From Lepiota brunneoincarnata (Eukaryota > Basidiomycota > Agaricomycetes > Agaricales > Agaricaceae), in the NCBI GenBank assembly GCA_023014365.1, contig JAEBUN010000036.1, forward strand, positions 124,001 to 188,000: a DNA stretch of 64,000 nt, given 5' to 3'. This document shows, piece after piece, positions 10,016 through 20,208 of this stretch (the first letter of the stretch is position 1; the number at the start of each line of letters is the position of its first letter). The notes under the pieces are model-generated. The model saw only the letters and a program-made list of their open reading frames with translations. It had not been told where the DNA came from and searched no databases. A program made the position numbers and the translations under genes.

Positions 10016-12404
10016 TTATGAAGGAAAATACTGTATCCAGTACGTCCAGCACTGAGACTTATCGGGATCCTTGAATTCATAAATAAGGATGCATCCAGCA
10101 GTGTTTCCGAACAGCAGTACTGGCGTATCTGGCAAATGTGCTTGGATGGAACGAAGGTGACGGAGAAACAGTATCGTGCTTCGGAGTGGGATGTTTCCGG
10201 GTTGATGCATCCACCACCAATGCTTATATTCGGAATTGTTGTCTACCTGTAAAGCGACGTCAATCAAAGAAATCACACCATCTTGTTGACGGATTGTCTT
10301 ACCGATGTCGGGCCCACCCACTTACTGGAGATTGGGAGAGGGGGTGTAAATTGGTCGTCAGAGACACGTTCCCCAGGCGGGAGAGTGCCGCCAGATTCAT
10401 AGATGGTATATACTGGTTTATCGTCTCCGGCGAGGCTGGTGTGGTACAGGTTGAGGGTCCCAATGGGAACTTCCCGGAGCAAATTCAACCTTTCAAGTTC
10501 GGTACGGATTCTCGGGTCCTGCGTGTCCATTGCTGAGATTAGAGGTTAGAAAGCCAGATATCCCAAAAACAGACGTACCAATCGGCGCCGTATGTGGTGT
10601 ATGTATCTTGTGTAGCCCTCGGGGGTAAAATTTAAAGAACCGTGGCCCTATAAAATCGAATGCTCGTGCAATCTGAGGCATATCCGGATCCTGAAGCTTG
10701 TGGAGGACGAGATCAGGGCTATGGCGGTCAATAAGATCCACAAAACTCCCGACCGCAAGATTATGGAGGTCCCGCTGGTGCCCTGAATTATTGCGGGCGG
10801 GCCAAGAGAGTGATATATCGGGGAGATGCCCCCCAACCATGCAGTTCATTCCTAAAACTAGTATAAGGCCAGCTTTGCGGAACCGATATGAACATTACCT
10901 GTATAAGCATCTTTTATGATTCGGAAACAACAGTCAAGCTCCTGTTTATCTATGTCGGCAATACTGAGGTGAAACTCATGCGACTGGTTGGGATCTCTGA
11001 GGTATTCATAAAAGGATTGGTGACGAAAACATAGGCTACACTTATCAGCCTCTCCGGGACTTGGAATTGCGAGGACGGAATGAAGCCGATGAAGAGCACC
11101 ATAGGCATCTTGGGGTGTCATACCATTCCAGTTACAAAGTCCGGCTAGGGTAGAAAGCGGCCCTCTAGACCATAGAAGACGGCTCATGAGTAGTGTATTG
11201 GTATCAGGTAACACGCTCTTGGGGATCTGGGAGAGTATGCACGTATAGAGCGCATCAAGCTGGGCCAATGGATGTGTCCTCCCTTTCGACAATTTCTGTG
11301 GGACTTTTTTGATGGTGGCAAGCAAGAGGGCAAGCCCAGAAACCGGATTTCGAAATACTGGATCACCAACAAAGTTAATTGCAGTTGAAGCGTACGCGAA
11401 CAACCCAGCTGATGCAGCCATGATTGTGAGGAGATCGTCCTCTGCCGGCCATTGCGAGAAAAGGCGTGCAATGGGGTCACCTTTTCGAATCCTATCAAAC
11501 TCACTTCGTAGGTAGCATTCGACATCGGCACATGCTTGGTCGGAATCAACCGGGATTTCCACTACTTCGTAGCTTGGGGCAACGTTTTTGCGATGGAATA
11601 TATATTTGATGTGGGCCTCTGGACGGCTTGCGATGACCCAGAGAAGAGGCACATTTGGATAAGTGAGGGAAAAGTAGGTGATGAGTCCAATAATTTGGCA
11701 CTGTCCACGGTCGCCATCGCATTCATCCAGACCATCGAGGAGTATCAACAGAGTACCAAGGTTATGAAATAATTTGCGATGGACGAAAGGTTCAAATATG
11801 AGCCTCGCGAACTGGGTCGTCATTGATTTCTCCGGCAAATCGGGATCGGCGAGCATTTCGCATATGACGAACTCGCGATATTGTGGATACTTGAGGGCAA
11901 TCTGATATGCGAGGGTGATGAAGACTTGAGATGGGTTATTGCGCTTGTTGGGCCTAGAAAAGAATAGGGTTGCGCCCAAGGTTGGACTGGTAGATTTCGC
12001 CCCCAACTTGGCAATGGTCTGGACTATTGCCGATTTTCCGACTCCAGCACACCCTACAAGCCAGAGCAACCTCCTCTGGTGGTGATTTCCACGAAACCAA
12101 TGTCGGACCATTTCGATGATGCTCTTTCGAGTGCCTGGATGACACTGGGGAGGGGGATAACGGGCGGAGGAATCGAATTGTGCGCCTTGGATTATGTTTT
12201 TTCTGAGGGATTTAAATGCCGCTGTAAGTGGATCAGAAGTCAGTAGAAGCCGATTCGTTTGGCACGACAGGTCGTACACCGCTCACTATCATTACTGAAA
12301 TTTGTATTTTCGATCATCACTGGATTGTGGATGACAACATTTTTTGCATGGCTGAGGAATCCGAGGTATGCTTCGGTGCGCCCCAGGTTTCGGTGGTCTG
12401 ACAT
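10016..12404 (-). CDS. NACHT-domain NLR-like protein, 5 exons (intact; copy 4)
   Basis: Exons 12404-12287, 12221-10899, 10851-10579, 10532-10326 and 10281-10016 sum to 2187 nt, exactly 728 aa plus stop, and every junction keeps frame. Exon 1 carries HAKNVVIHNPVMIENTNFS, the short element seen before NACHT in all copies here. Then come QFDSSARYPPPQCHPGTRK, Walker A (WLVGCAGVGKSAIVQT), Walker B (LLILLDGLDECDGD) and a sensor region (LLWVIASRPEAHIKYIF). A helical post-NACHT domain ends near YEYLRDPNQSHEF, followed by an unidentified C-terminal region of about 300 residues. I see no WD40, ankyrin or TPR repeats. NACHT ATPases of fungi are thought to act in non-self recognition and cell-death signalling. 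The GTG/TAC-frame extension upstream of 12221 is intron, not coding. Confidence 0.82.
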
Positions 12405-13062
12405 GGGCTGGTGGAAGTGTTGATAGGTAGAATGGGAGCTGGGGTATTACCTAGCTTGGTTCCGATGAAGGTATGGATTTAAAGGTGTGGAGGGACTGTG
12501 TGTGATAGATGTGGAAGGAAGTGTAGAGCTTGATCTACGAAGAGAGCCGGAACTGATGCCCACTTGATTTACAGCGCGGGTGCGTGACCGAACGAACCGT
12601 TTGTGTCCACACTACAGAGCCTCAGTCCAGGCTAAGAGCCAAAAATAAACAAAAACAGAACAGGTTTCGACCTCTGTTCAGCACTACTGGCCAACGAGCC
12701 CACATATTTTGTTCTGCATACCGGAAAAACACACTGTTAGAAGTTACTGTTGATGGCCAACAATGGTGAACACTGGCGGGTAAGCATAGATATAAATACT
12801 GCTTCTTGAGATGGCGGTTGGGTCTCACTGCCGCCGCTATTCTTTTCCATTATGTTGGAGTGGCCGTCATCATCAACGTCACAGGCAGCCACCTCCAGTG
12901 AAGTAGACATCATCATTCTCCCCCCCCATATTTATAATATATACACTTTCGTCTAGCTCTTCCCAACGTCTGGTCGCCTTCCCATAGACATGCGGTTGTC
13001 CCCCTTCGGTTGGACTCCCGCTCCATCTAAGAATGTTTCCTTCAAAGGAGCACTCTGTTATA
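12405..13062. other. Intergenic/upstream region of NLR copy 4
   Basis: No supported gene. It contains a poly-C run near 12921 and an AT-rich TATAATATATAC stretch near 12932, but no frame with recognisable protein. Confidence 0.35.
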
Positions 13063-13531
13063 AGCTTCTCGCGTTTTCGGTCGGTGCAAGCGTCATCGGG
13101 GTTGGTCTAAATGGAGGGGAGGGTGGAATGCTGTCTGCGCAGGCCTTTCACGTCTTTAATAGGCGATTAATTCCCATACACTGCCGATAGAACTTCCTCC
13201 CTGCTTCGCAGAAGCGTCCAGGATCATGGACCCGTTCTCCTCGTGGGATTCAATCTTTCAGAAAGATTGGTGGCCTCAGTGAGCCTCAGTGACTATCTCG
13301 AAACATGATCGATGCCTCATTGCGCAGCTGTTAAATAATTGTTTCGAACAGCTGTTGCGTACTGGATTATTGGCCAATGCAGCTAGGACAACCCTGAGCT
13401 TGATCAGTCCCGAGTTCTAGTTCTGGATCGCGATTCTCTCATGTGTGACGACCCGTCCAGGTACACTGAATATACATGTCAGTCCGGGGATCGCCTGATA
13501 GGAATGATCACACACCAAAACAAGTATGTTC
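13063..13531. repeat. Dispersed repeat, also present upstream of the GH51 remnant
   Basis: From about 13130 to 13531 the sequence can be aligned by eye to 27470-27825. Shared stretches include the TTCCCATAC...CTGC...GATAGAACTTCC block, a GGCCA/GGGCAATGCAGCT block and a nearly identical end running through TGATAGGAATGATCA to ACAAGTATG. At 27.8 kb this sequence runs into a TATA box in front of the GH51 pseudogene. Here it ends abruptly at the truncated 3' side of NLR copy 2. Confidence 0.7.
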
Positions 13532-15028
13532 CTGGGGCCCCTAAGCGTCCGGCTACTCTCAGACACTGTTCAAGCCGCGAATTGAGATCGTCGCGATCCT
13601 CATCCCAGATGAATTTCAGAATAGTCGAGGCAAAAACGAAAAGCCCAGAGGCTGCGCTCGCAAGTTGTTGTAACTGAGCCTCTGATGGCCATGACTCTCC
13701 CTCTTCGGCACGAATAGCATCCCAGTGTTCCTGATGGATCTCGCTGAAGCCATCTCGGAGAAAGCGATAAACGTCCTGTTGCGCTTCAGTGTCATCGATG
13801 GATAACTCCTCGCGTCTGCAACCAATCTCGATATCAGCCCTCAAGAGGAGACGTTTCAGATGCCATTCTGGTCGACTGCAGACCATCCATAGGAGAGGGA
13901 ATGTGTCCACCAGCCGGACATGCTCACTAATCAGCTCAATAAACTCGCACTGCGCCCGTTCGCCATCACACTCGTCCAGCCCATCCAGGATGATCAACAA
14001 CGGCTGCTCCACGCTGAGGCGACGCTGCTCCTTCAAGACGGTGAAGGGTTCAACGATGAGCTTCTTGAATTGAGATCGAATGTTTTTCTCCGGGATGCTC
14101 GGGTTATCTGCAAGCCTCTGCGTGATCAGATACTTGTATTCGGGGAATTGGATGGCAAACTGATAGGAAAGGGTGGGAATGACACGGAGGGGGTCGTTGC
14201 GGTTGTTCAACTTGGAGAAAAAGAACGAGGCGCCGAGTCGGCCGACCTCTTGGCAATGCTCCGCAGTGGTTTGAGCAACCGCAGATTTGCCGGTTCCAGC
14301 AGAACCAAGGAGCCAGAGCATGCGCCGGCGCCTATTGGGGTCGTTGAGCCATGTCGTGATTTTCTCTCTGAGTTCCTTCCCTGTCTCTGGATGGCAGAGG
14401 GGCGGTGGATATCGAGCAGAGGAGTCTACCTCTGTGCCAGAGATTCTCCTGTTCTCGAGGAGTTGGAGAAATATCCTATTTCATCAATGGTTTGATAGTA
14501 TCACAGGTAAAATAGACATACCTGTCCTCCCTGTTTCAAATACTTGGGTGGGCTGGTCGATCATGGTGGGGTTATTTATCAGGAGGTGGTGAGCACCAGC
14601 AAAGAACTGTGCAGCTTGGCTCTGGTGTTGCAGCCCTATTACAAGGTATATCGGATATCTCCACGATGCAATCGAACGCCAGCTGCAGTACACATACCAG
14701 TCAACTGAATACCAGGTCGTTCTCTGGTCCCGATCTTGGCAGGTTGCCCATCTCTCTGCTTTCCCACTGAGACTTATGCGGTATTGGTATATGGCTTGGA
14801 AGTGGTACTAACATTCAAAAGGACATCTGCCTGCTCCTCCACTCCTCTTGAACCAAACTCGGCTGACTGTGAGGCACCCTGCTGTTCGGTGTTGATAGGC
14901 ACCGCGGTACCCTGCGATTCTGTGGAAATACCGTGCATGCCAGGTGCGAGACCACGCCTGTTCTTTCTGAACTTGATTTTAATAGATTTTGCAAGGTTTT
15001 TAACGTCCCACTCTTCGGGAATGAGCAT
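13532..15028 (-). pseudogene. NACHT/NLR-like pseudogene, 3'-truncated (copy 2)
   Basis: The start at 15028 gives MLIPEEWDVKNLAKSIKIK. After two introns the pre-NACHT FFAGAHHLLINNPTMIDQ and the NACHT core follow in one clean 843-nt frame. The core has SSARYPPPLCHPETGKEL, Walker A (LWLLGSAGTGKSAVAQT), Walker B (LLIILDGLDECDGE), LLWMVCSRPEWHLKRLL and LASAASGLFVFASTILKFI. The N-terminal exon has an in-frame TAA about 75 codons in (near 14774) and an inserted base near the end of exon 1. Homology to copies 1 and 3 stops at LGAPGT (about 13532), where unrelated repeat DNA begins, so the post-NACHT half is gone. The NACHT core itself is intact, but the whole cannot be a full-length protein. Confidence 0.82.
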
Positions 15029-15220
15029 GGTGGTGGGAAGGGTCTGGTAGGGTGTGAACAGAACAGCACGAGCGTCTATCGTTCGAATTGACGGGCATCT
15101 TGCAAAGCCCCAACCATGAGTGCATATTCCCAGAGATTTGACAGGCGCTCCTATGTGCGCTCCTCAAGGATATTCGTTTTCTCTCATTCCTTCAAAAGCG
15201 TTCTCCATTCTGTCACATGC

Positions 15221-15528
15221 TGTAGTGGAGTGTTGATTCGGATGGAGTATTGCTTCGGACGAGCTCTGATATCTCATGTTTGACTGAGGCAGGCCATATT
15301 ATTTTCTGACGGCATACATATGAAGGCATTTCATGCATCCTTCGTCTTTTTTTTTTTGCCCAAAGGCTAAGCTGAAGGGGAGCCAGGAAATCTTGACCTA
15401 TGTCACGCCCTATCATGCTTGCCGAGTGAAGGCACGCTGAGTTTGAATAACCTTGACGGGGCCTGCACTGATTCGTAGGATGTGATCTGAAGCAATGCCT
15501 ACTCCATCGGAATCAACACTCCACTACA
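15221..15528. mobile_element. MITE-like element with about 36-40 bp terminal inverted repeats
   Basis: Left end 15221-15256 and right end 15489-15528 are inverted copies beginning TGTAGTGGAGTGTTGATT, with one substitution and a 4-nt gap. If the element proper starts after TA, it is 15225-15524 (300 bp) flanked by TA on both sides, as expected for a Tc1/mariner-type non-autonomous element. It has no coding capacity and an internal poly-T tract. Confidence 0.75.
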
Positions 15529-15928
15529 ATATCCCTGCTAGCATGGAAACTCCGGTCGGGGCATTATTGGTAGTGAATGACAGGTATTCTTGTTGTCAAT
15601 ACGACCCAACTGAATACGTTCGAATGTCTTGACTCCAAATTATTCCTGCAAGATCCGGTCCCCACCTCAGCCTGCGGGGATTGCTAAGAAAAGGACTGGG
15701 AGCTAACCGACCAGCAGATATTCCCGCATCACGTGCTGGAAAATGATCGGATCTCTCGGGCTTTGCAATGTCGGACCCTGTGGCCCATCGTGTTTTGTAC
15801 ACACCGTTGCTCTTCCTTCCCCTTCCCATCTGCCCATTGAAAGGATGTAAACTGGGGTGTTAGGGGTTTGGTGATGCGAGCGCGACAGCGTCCGTCTGTC
15901 ACTGAGGCTTCAACCCAGAATCTGTAGG

Positions 15929-16563
15929 TAGAGTAGAGAAATCAGGTAGAAAATGAACGATTTAATTCAAACCGCTCAACGCGTGAACTTGAGACAATGT
16001 GAGACAACGAGGGGACGTGTTCTGGGCGAATTCCGATGGCTGGGACGTCGAGGCGAGGCAAAACAAAGCGAAACAAAGTGAGATAGAGAGAAAGAGAGAG
16101 AGAGAGAGAGAAGAGAACTTTAGATGTGAGTTAAGATTGTGTTCACTGAGGTCCCTACAGAATACATGCAGTATATATACCCTAGGGACTGTGGAGCTCG
16201 TGTATGCGCCGGAAATTTTACAAAGAATAATAAAGAAGCGAGTGGAGAAGGAATAAGGATGAGGAGGAAGGAATGCACAAATGAATTGGAAAATACTAAC
16301 TACTGTTCATTTAGAATGTCCTAGATTTCCATCATATGCTATGGGCAGTGTTCCTCATTCATTACTGAGGGGCAGGGAATGGAGAGACAAGTCAGGAGGA
16401 GGGGGAGATATTACTGGTCTGAAATAATTTGATCCGAAGGCTACATGTTTCCTTTTTAGGAAGTCGTTGCACTGGTGCTTCGTCCGAAATTTGTTACATC
16501 CGAAAATCGTTATGGAGAGGTGGTTCGCTCAGCCACATGAGCAGCCGGGCAGCCACCTCTACA
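15929..16563. repeat. Putative solo LTR-like repeat (paired with 44.4-44.99 kb)
   Basis: The region has GA-rich sequence (a (GA)n run near 16085-16110), a TATATATA stretch at about 16173, and ends in a GAGAGGTGG...CCACCTCTACA inverted motif. A region with the same order (AAACAAAGCGAAAC-like motifs, GAGA tract, TATATATA, GAGAGGTGG...CCACCTCTACA) lies at about 44390-44986. No target-site duplication could be defined. Identity is approximate. Confidence 0.35.
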
Positions 16564-17648
16564 CCATGTTGTGGTACAATGCGCCCAGTGTATTATTCTC
16601 ATCTAGTATTGTCAACTACCTCAATAAAATTCTTTCCAATCTTTCTTCTGGCCAGGCTCTTGAGCCAAAGAGATAGGGCACTCAGGTCTTCAAGTTCACC
16701 ATCAGGCATGCCCAACATCTCTCCTATCAAGGCTGCAAGTTGTCAAGCATAGGCCATGGTTCCATAGTTTTGACAGACATTCCATACAAGTCTTCAGAAG
16801 TTTCCTGGTCTTGGTAGTCTTGAATCAACCACTCACACGTGTCTGTCTCCAGCTTGTGAATCTTTGGGTTGTGTTGCTGTTGAAATTCATTTAAAGTAAC
16901 AAAAACTGGTATGCTGACATACCCAGAGGTAGATCAAGGAGGAGAAATTTTATGTGTATTGTTCAATGTGATGTGACAGCAGTTAACTTCCACTGGCAAT
17001 CACTGATTGCGTTGTGCCGAGAGGTCAGAGCATCAGGCATTAATTAATCTCCTTGAAGCCACTTGCTGCACCTGCATTGTACCCTATGTAACAATGAGAC
17101 AGGTTTCATGGAAGTCCAAGATGGTGAGCAGGGCCAAACAGAGGCTCAGCAAACAGAAGGTTTTGTCAAGTTGAATATTCAGCCAATTGCTTCTGTTCGG
17201 TCTGCAAGGGAGCCCAACTATGCCACAAACGTTGTGATGAGAGTCAGCAGATGAGGCTCACATGGTGTGCGAAAATGGCACCAGCCAAATAAGATCCAGA
17301 CAAGGACGTTATCCAAGGCAGTCAGATGAATGTCTGACCCCTCAATGATTTACTTCTGAAATGCCTTCACTGTCAGCACCCCTCTACCTGACACAAGCTG
17401 GCCAGTAACATAATGACCGCTTTGGTTCCTCGGGAGAAGCAGCAAGAGATAATGACTAGATGCAGCCTGGCAGCGCACATAACAAAAGCTTAAGCCCTTT
17501 ATTTCTCACAAATTATGCGGGGCCGATGTTTACAGTATGTTCCATTTTTCACATCACATTGTGTCTGCAGCTCATGCAAACTAACAAGATATAGTTGGTT
17601 CCAGAAGGTAAAGATAATAGTTCGGTTGTTGAGTCAATAGGGGCATTT
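16564..17648. other. CpG-poor region left of the gypsy insertion, no gene seen
   Basis: About 1.1 kb of degenerate, CpG-depleted DNA with no convincing frame. It continues in character on the other side of the retrotransposon (from 25840), so it is the left half of the pre-insertion locus. Confidence 0.5.
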
Positions 17649-18034
17649 TGTTATCAGAAGCCACATCAGAAGGACGGTTACTTTTAGCTCACATTCCCAT
17701 GTCACTATGAAACTATCAGTAGTGTACATCAGAAGGACTATTCTTAGTATACGCCTCATGTTTTCTTATCTCTGACTCATAGTTACCCCGGTCTGGATTA
17801 TTATAGTAGGAGTACAGCCACACCTAGGAATATATAAGGATACAGTACAATACCTTGTATCCTTATCTTAGTGTTATACAGTTCTTGCCTCCTATACCTC
17901 TTTGCCCTTAAACCGGCTGGACTATAGTGCTCCGTCGTCTCTAAGTCACACCTAGTAGGACAAGACCAAGTCTGTATAGACATCTTGCCTCGAACACCGT
18001 GCTACTCAAGAGCGAACCCCTAAACCGGGTAACA
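17649..18034 (+). repeat. 5' LTR of the gypsy element
   Basis: 386 bp, with a TATA-like AATATATAAGG near 17827 as putative promoter. It differs from the 3' LTR at three sites (G here, A there). Two of the three are in CpG context. Confidence 0.97.
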
Positions 18035-18063
18035 AAACACTAAGATACCTTGCTGCTTATCTC

Positions 18064-20208
18064 TTGCTCGCCCTCTACTCTGCTCTGCTCTGCCGACATA
18101 CTGAATGCGTCGAGGTACCCTGGTCGTTCAAAACGACGAACGAAAGAAAACCACCTCTCTGTGTAGCCATCGCTACATTCCTCAATCTCTCCCTGCCAGA
18201 AGATCTGGCTTACCTACTCATTTTCGTTTTCACTTCCACCGCCACTCTCATCGCCTATCGAATCATCACCCTAGAACTCGAACGTATCATGTGCCCCTGT
18301 CACTGTTGCGTCGTCAGATCGTGGAACCTGTACTCAGGAATATCCATAATCGCCACCCAATTCTTCATACTTCTAGCGATAATTGATTGCTAGACAAATA
18401 TCACCACGCCTCCAAAGAAATTCTCAGCCCGAGAATCCCCATCACCTCCCCCTCCTCCCAAATCAAGGAGTAGAATCTCAGGATCAGGAACCCAAAACCT
18501 GGATCCCAGAAGAAATCCTATCCCCACTCAGACACCATCCCCATTCTATCCTCCATCACCATTCGACTCACCCGCTCCAAGTACATCAACACGTACAAGA
18601 ACAAGTTTTGCTGATGAACTAGCAGAACAACAAAGACTACAACACGAAAGAGAATTAAAAGAACACTACGAACAAGAAGAAAGAAGATGCAAACAAGCTG
18701 AAGAATACCGTACTAAAGTAGACCCATTAAATGACTACAAACTCCAAAGACTTAAAAACGCCCTCAAACAACCAAGAGGACTTTCCACGTCAGAAGAAAA
18801 CTTACTCACACGCCACAAATACACCGTAAATCAGGGAAAAACTCCCCCAGCAGACAACGACTCCGACGTCTACATAACAGACAACAACCAATCAGATCCC
18901 GATCCATAACCACCCGCATTACCCGCACCAACCGTACCCTTAGCCCTACCAGCTCCACCTTTCCGACCAACACAACCTCTATCACCACCATCGCCGCTGC
19001 CACCCGGACAATTACAAATAATGGCCGCCACAGCTACCCCAAAGGAATTAGGACTCCTCAAACCCATCGCCTTCGATGGAACTAGAAGACTATTCGAAGA
19101 TTGGATCTTCCAATGTGAAGTTTACATGCTCGCTAATGCGACCACTTACAACACCAACCTTGCTAGGACCCTATTCGTCCTTTCAACGATGCAATCAGGA
19201 GATGCCCGAGCCTGGGCTAGACAATACCTCCACGAGAGAAATGCCCAAACCCCACAAGGACAACCCATAGTCATGGAATCATGGGACAACTTCACCGCTC
19301 GACTTAGGGCCAACTTCACCCCAGCGGACGAACATGTGTACGCGCATACCAGACTTCAAACCCTGCACCAAGCAGGCAAACCAATGACCGAGTTCAACGC
19401 TCAGTTCAAGGAACTTGTCCGACAATCCGGATTAAATGAAGATTGCACTCTAATCGATCTATACCGCAAGGCAATCGATCGCCGCATTGCCATGAAAATC
19501 GACGAATCGGAAAACCCTCCAACAACTATCACCGCTTGGTACACCCGAGCAAATAAACTCGACGACAATTTCCGCCGAATCAACACCCTCTACGGCACCC
19601 CCAGAAACACGTTTCCCCAAAGAAACCAATACCAACCCAATCGCGGACCAAGCCGTCCAAACAATAACGTGCCCTACGCACAATTCTACCAAAGAAGCAA
19701 TGCTCCACGATTCACCCCACGCGACCCACATGCCATGGAAGTAGACCATGTCACGATAGAAGAAGGATTTGAAGATCCTTATCCCGAAATCCCACAACCG
19801 GAATACACCAAGGAAAACTCCGCACAAGAACCGTTGGAGTTAGATGCTGTCCTCACCGGACAACAAATAAAATCATACCAAAACCAGGAATGCTTCCGAT
19901 GTGGAGCTAAAGATCATTGGGTCAGCAAATGCCCTCAACCACCACCAGCTAGACGCTTTCCAGGAATGCGCACCAATCCCCCTCGCCCTGCGAGAAACCC
20001 CAACCGTCCCTTCCCTGGACAAAACACTCATCCCGGATTTCCAAACTGGAACGCCCAACAATCACCACAACGCAAGTATTCCCTTGCTGTCGCAGAAGTC
20101 GCATCTCAGATGTGCCAAATGGTCGATGATCTCGATCCTGAACTCCAACAAGAACTCCACTCCACGCTAGCCAAGGACCCGGAGATGCGTCCATTCCAGG
20201 ATTTTTAA
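18064..20208 (+). pseudogene. gag: gag of the gypsy element (two nonsense codons)
   Basis: One frame runs from the first ATG after the LTR (18064, 30 bp downstream) to TAA 20206-20208. It is interrupted by TAG at 18391-18393 and TAA at 18907-18909. The undisturbed part from ATG 19021 encodes 395 aa: the capsid-like region (FEDWIFQCEVYM, ARAWARQYL, FTARLRANFTPADEH) and one zinc knuckle CFRCGAKDHWVSKC near residues 287-300. The segment 18394-19020 has no ATG, is open except for the TAA and is Pro-rich then helical. The first about 109 codons contain two hydrophobic stretches (LAYLLIFVFTSTATLIAY and IIATQFFILLAII). Both stops could come from CAG or CAA by C-to-T. Alternatively translation starts at 19021 and the upstream part is a separate remnant. 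Confidence 0.8.

Noticed and set aside
12277..12279. GTG-initiated 473-codon start for NLR copy 4
   Set aside because: The segment upstream of 12221 is an intron (GTGAGC...ACAG); a proper ATG exon at 12404 joins in frame.
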